DNA of 8,018 bases. Source: Candidatus Margulisiibacteriota bacterium. GTDB lineage: Bacteria; Margulisbacteria; WOR-1; O2-12-FULL-45-9. The position numbers and the translations under genes are program-made. Shown piece by piece: positions 6,220-8,018 of this stretch. The notes below the pieces were generated by a model. The model worked only from the letters and a program-made list of their open reading frames with translations, was not told the origin of the DNA and searched no databases. The first letter of the stretch is position 1. The number at the start of each line of letters is the position of its first letter. The stretch covers positions 14,758-22,775 of the forward strand of contig JASEHX010000006.1 of assembly GCA_030018645.1 (NCBI GenBank), written 5' to 3'.

Positions 6220-7316
6220 AAAAACTTTTATTTTTATCCAATGGCCATGGCGAGGACCTAGTGGCTGCCGCGCTAATCAAAAAGCTTAGCAGTCAAACTG
6301 AAATAACCGTCATGCCGCTGGTGGGGGAAGGCGAGGCCTTTGCTGACTTAGGTGTGAATATAATTGGCCCTCGAAAATCTTTACCCAGCGGCGGATTCTC
6401 TTTGAGAAATATATGGTTTCTGGCCAAGGATTTATTAGCCGGATTGGGCAGCAACACCTTTTCACAAATTGCGGCTTTAAAGTCACTGCGCGGGAAAATT
6501 GATCTAACCATTGCCATTGGAGATATTGTTCCGATAATTGGGGCTTTAACCGTAAAAGCCCCCTTTCTTTTTGTGGGCGTCAACAAGTCCAACTATTATA
6601 AATGGTTTGGTTTTAATTATACCCCATGGGAAAAACAGTTGTTGGCCAGCTATGCTAAGAAGGTCTTTGTGCGGGATAAGATAACGCAAATCGATTTAAC
6701 CACTCGTGGGATAAAAGTTTCTTCAGCTGAATACGTCGGCAATCCGCTGATGGACTGTATAGATAAAATGTCAAATGTCAAATCCTGCCTGCCGGCAGGC
6801 AGGTGTCAAATGTCAAATGAAGGTATTGTTATTATTGGTTTATTACCAGGAACTAGAGAAGACGCAAAAATCAACCTAGAAGACTTGGGAAAAGTCGCAG
6901 AAGAAATCAATCGCATGAAAAAATTAAGTATTCCAATCAAATTTATCACGGCAACCGCATTAGACAATCTTCCCGTTGGCATTGAGAAGAAATCATTTGC
7001 AGAAGTCCTTTCTTCTGCCGATCTAGTTATCGGCCTATCCGGCACCGGCAATGAACAAGCCGCCGGCTCCGGTAAGCCAGTAGTATCATTTTATGGGAGA
7101 GGATCGCAGTACAACAAAAAATTCGCCGAGGCGCAAAAACAGCTTTTAGGAACTGCCTTGGATCTCGTCAGGGACCGCAACCCAATTTGCGTTGCGGCCG
7201 AGGTTTGGCAGTTACTGCGCAATCCGGAAAAAATGGCGGCAATGGGCAAAGCCGGGCAGGCGCGTATGGGCAAACCCGGAGCTATTGAGAAAATTGCTGC
7301 CTATGTAAAGGAATGA
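6216..7316 (+). CDS. LpxB-related GT-B glycosyltransferase with SNGHGED motif
   Basis: A 366-residue protein with two Rossmann halves, resembling the family annotated as lipid-A-disaccharide synthase-related (TIGR03492 as I recall it, seen in Cyanobacteria and Deinococcus). The signature SNGHGED at residues 8-14 replaces the AGExSGD loop of LpxB. The C-terminal half has LPGTRED at 210-216 and SGTGNEQAAGSGKPVVSFYG from 275, the nucleotide-sugar-binding region, with E280-Q281 where LpxB has L-E. No membrane segment or signal peptide is seen. It differs clearly from the LpxB-like protein at the start of the operon, so the two are not a recent duplication. Residues 185-201, in the linker between the halves, are encoded by a heptamer array split by a palindrome and are unlikely to be part of the fold. 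The ATG overlaps the TGA of the Dpm1-like gene (ATGA) and has no clear Shine-Dalgarno. Its substrate is unknown; an outer-membrane glycolipid is inferred from context. Confidence 0.78.
   Translation: MKKLLFLSNGHGEDLVAAALIKKLSSQTEITVMPLVGEGEAFADLGVNIIGPRKSLPSGGFSLRNIWFLAKDLLAGLGSNTFSQIAALKSLRGKIDLTIAIGDIVPIIGALTVKAPFLFVGVNKSNYYKWFGFNYTPWEKQLLASYAKKVFVRDKITQIDLTTRGIKVSSAEYVGNPLMDCIDKMSNVKSCLPAGRCQMSNEGIVIIGLLPGTREDAKINLEDLGKVAEEINRMKKLSIPIKFITATALDNLPVGIEKKSFAEVLSSADLVIGLSGTGNEQAAGSGKPVVSFYGRGSQYNKKFAEAQKQLLGTALDLVRDRNPICVAAEVWQLLRNPEKMAAMGKAGQARMGKPGAIEKIAAYVKE
6769..6818 (+). repeat. TGTCAAA heptamer array interrupted by a palindrome
   Basis: The 15-mer TGTCAAATGTCAAAT occurs at 6769-6783 and again, identical, at 6804-6818, flanking a 20-nt palindrome. 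Each arm is two TGTCAAA heptamers plus T. In frame the arms give MSNVK and CQMSN; an uninterrupted array would encode the heptapeptide MSNVKCQ repeatedly, because 7 is not divisible by 3. The opposite strand would hit TGA in every frame. The array lies in the interdomain linker of the SNGHGED glycosyltransferase. Confidence 0.85.
6783..6803 (+). mobile_element. 21-nt in-frame palindromic insertion
   Basis: Bases 6784-6803 are a perfect 20-nt palindrome, CCTGCCTGCC followed directly by its reverse complement. Together with the T at 6783 it makes 21 nt, exactly the seven codons for SCLPAGR (residues 190-196). Deleting 6783-6803 leaves four perfect TGTCAAA units in a row, so the T may be a one-base target duplication. 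The palindrome has no stop codon in any frame on either strand. I recall CLPAGRQ-like peptides inside proteins of several candidate phyla, which suggests a dispersed non-autonomous element. There is no T-tract, so it is not a terminator. Confidence 0.6.
7308..7312 (+). promoter_or_regulatory. Ribosome binding site of the GT4-like gene
   Basis: AAGGA lies 8 nt before the ATG at 7321, within the last codons of the SNGHGED glycosyltransferase gene. It supports that start. Confidence 0.65.
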
Positions 7317-7320
7317 AAAC

Positions 7321-8018
7321 ATGAGTAAAATACTGCTTATTTGTGATGATTATATAAGTTCTAAAATGGCCGGCCCGGGCCAAAGATATATCGAAATGTC
7401 CCAAGTTTTGAGTAAAAATCATCTTGTTTATCTTTTGGCTGATTTTGAAAAAGGATATATTCCGCCCAAAGGCATTAATATTATCAATCCAACTATTTCA
7501 TTTATTTATAATTTATTAGGGATAAAAATAACTATTCCCAATCCCATTATCAAAAAAATCATCAACCAATATGACGTGGTTATTACCCAAGGATGTTTGC
7601 TGCAATCGTTTAATTGGCTAAGGAAAGTTAAAAAGCCCTTGATCCTTGATTTATATTGCCCTTGGTTTTTTGAAGATTTGGAAAGCCGCCGCAGGAATGG
7701 CAGAAAGCCAGTTTATAATATGCTCCATCCAATTTTAAAAATGCTGCGTTACGGCGATTTTTTTATCTGCGCTAATGAAAAACAAAGAGATTTTTATTTA
7801 GCTCTGCTCCTATTAAACAATCAGACAAATTTGAAAAACTACAGCCAAGATCCTTCTTTGCGCAAATTAATTGACTTAGTCCCAGCCGGACTTTCTTCTA
7901 AACCCCCTTTGCATAGTAAACAAGTCCTTAAAGCCGTCCTGCCAGGGATCAACAAAGGTGATAAAGTGCTCCTTTGGTTTGGGGGGCTTTGGGATTGGTT
8001 GGATCCCCAAACCCCTGT
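7321..8018 (+). CDS. GT4-like glycosyltransferase, 3' truncated by the window
   Basis: The frame is open from ATG 7321 to the last base; 232 residues are visible, about the N-terminal 60 percent of a usual 370-400-residue GT-B enzyme. Recognisable pieces are MAGPGQR at 16-22 (the N-terminal glycine-rich loop, with an ISSKMAGPG lead-in), DLYCPWFFE at 110-118, FICANEKQRDFYLALL at 148-163, DPSLRKLIDLVPAGL, and WFGGLWDWLDP at 219-229. From memory this set marks a GT4 subfamily found in O-antigen, cell-wall and exopolysaccharide clusters. The nucleotide-binding E-x7-E region typical of GT4 would lie beyond the window. It starts 4 nt after the preceding stop with a good Shine-Dalgarno, so it belongs to the same operon and probably extends the glycan. 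Donor and acceptor sugars cannot be told. Confidence 0.78.
   Translation, partial: MSKILLICDDYISSKMAGPGQRYIEMSQVLSKNHLVYLLADFEKGYIPPKGINIINPTISFIYNLLGIKITIPNPIIKKIINQYDVVITQGCLLQSFNWLRKVKKPLILDLYCPWFFEDLESRRRNGRKPVYNMLHPILKMLRYGDFFICANEKQRDFYLALLLLNNQTNLKNYSQDPSLRKLIDLVPAGLSSKPPLHSKQVLKAVLPGINKGDKVLLWFGGLWDWLDPQTP

Noticed and set aside
6784..6803. GC-rich palindrome as an intrinsic terminator
   Set aside because: It is inside an intact reading frame, has no T-tract after it, and downstream genes are tightly linked.
6769..6818. Direct repeats around a palindrome as a CRISPR repeat-spacer unit or phage attachment site
   Set aside because: Only two 15-nt repeats made of heptamers inside a coding frame, with no array or integrase nearby; tandem repeat plus insertion explains it better.

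Overview
The window holds a compact, entirely plus-strand gene run. By eye the base composition is moderate (mid-40s percent GC). Its content points to an uncultivated diderm (outer-membrane-bearing) bacterium: two LpxB-like GT-B glycosyltransferases, an MsbA-type lipid flippase, an LpxL/HtrB-type acyltransferase, an ArnT/PMT-like membrane glycosyltransferase and a polyprenyl-phosphate sugar synthase. The second LpxB-like protein carries the SNGHGED signature that I associate with the LpxB-related family of Cyanobacteria and Deinococcus. Short palindromic and heptameric repeats sit inside genes, which I recall from candidate phyla such as Margulisbacteria/WOR-1 and Omnitrophota. The phylum assignment is a low-confidence inference.

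Layout. 1-216: 3' end of a gene ending in a double 4Fe-4S ferredoxin domain, probably a DUF362 protein. 189-217: a strong extended -10 promoter overlapping the end of that gene. 231-7316: six complete genes, LpxB-like GT, MsbA-like ABC transporter, LpxL-like acyltransferase, ArnT/PMT-like GT, Dpm1-like GT2, and SNGHGED LpxB-related GT. 7321 to the window end: a 5' portion of a GT4-like glycosyltransferase cut off by the window. Junctions run from a 14-nt overlap to a 9-nt gap, so 231 to the end is best read as one operon. No stretch over 20 bases lacks a gene, and I see no RNA genes, terminators, CRISPR arrays, insertion sequences or minus-strand genes.

How the genes fit together. The GT-B enzymes and the acyltransferase would build a lipid-A-like or other outer-membrane glycolipid on the cytoplasmic face. 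The ABC transporter would flip it. The Dpm1-like enzyme would make a polyprenyl-phosphate sugar, which the ArnT/PMT-like enzyme would transfer to the glycolipid or a protein on the periplasmic side. The last GT4 enzyme would add further sugars. The exact product is not shown by the sequence.

The most unusual signals are three short repeats inside coding sequence. A 30-nt array of 7-bp units lies in the ArnT-like gene. A four-unit TGTCAAA array lies in the second LpxB-like gene, and it is split by a 20-nt perfect palindrome. Removing 21 nt (the palindrome plus one T) restores a perfect heptamer array and deletes exactly seven codons, so it looks like a frame-neutral insertion of a small mobile palindrome into an older repeat.
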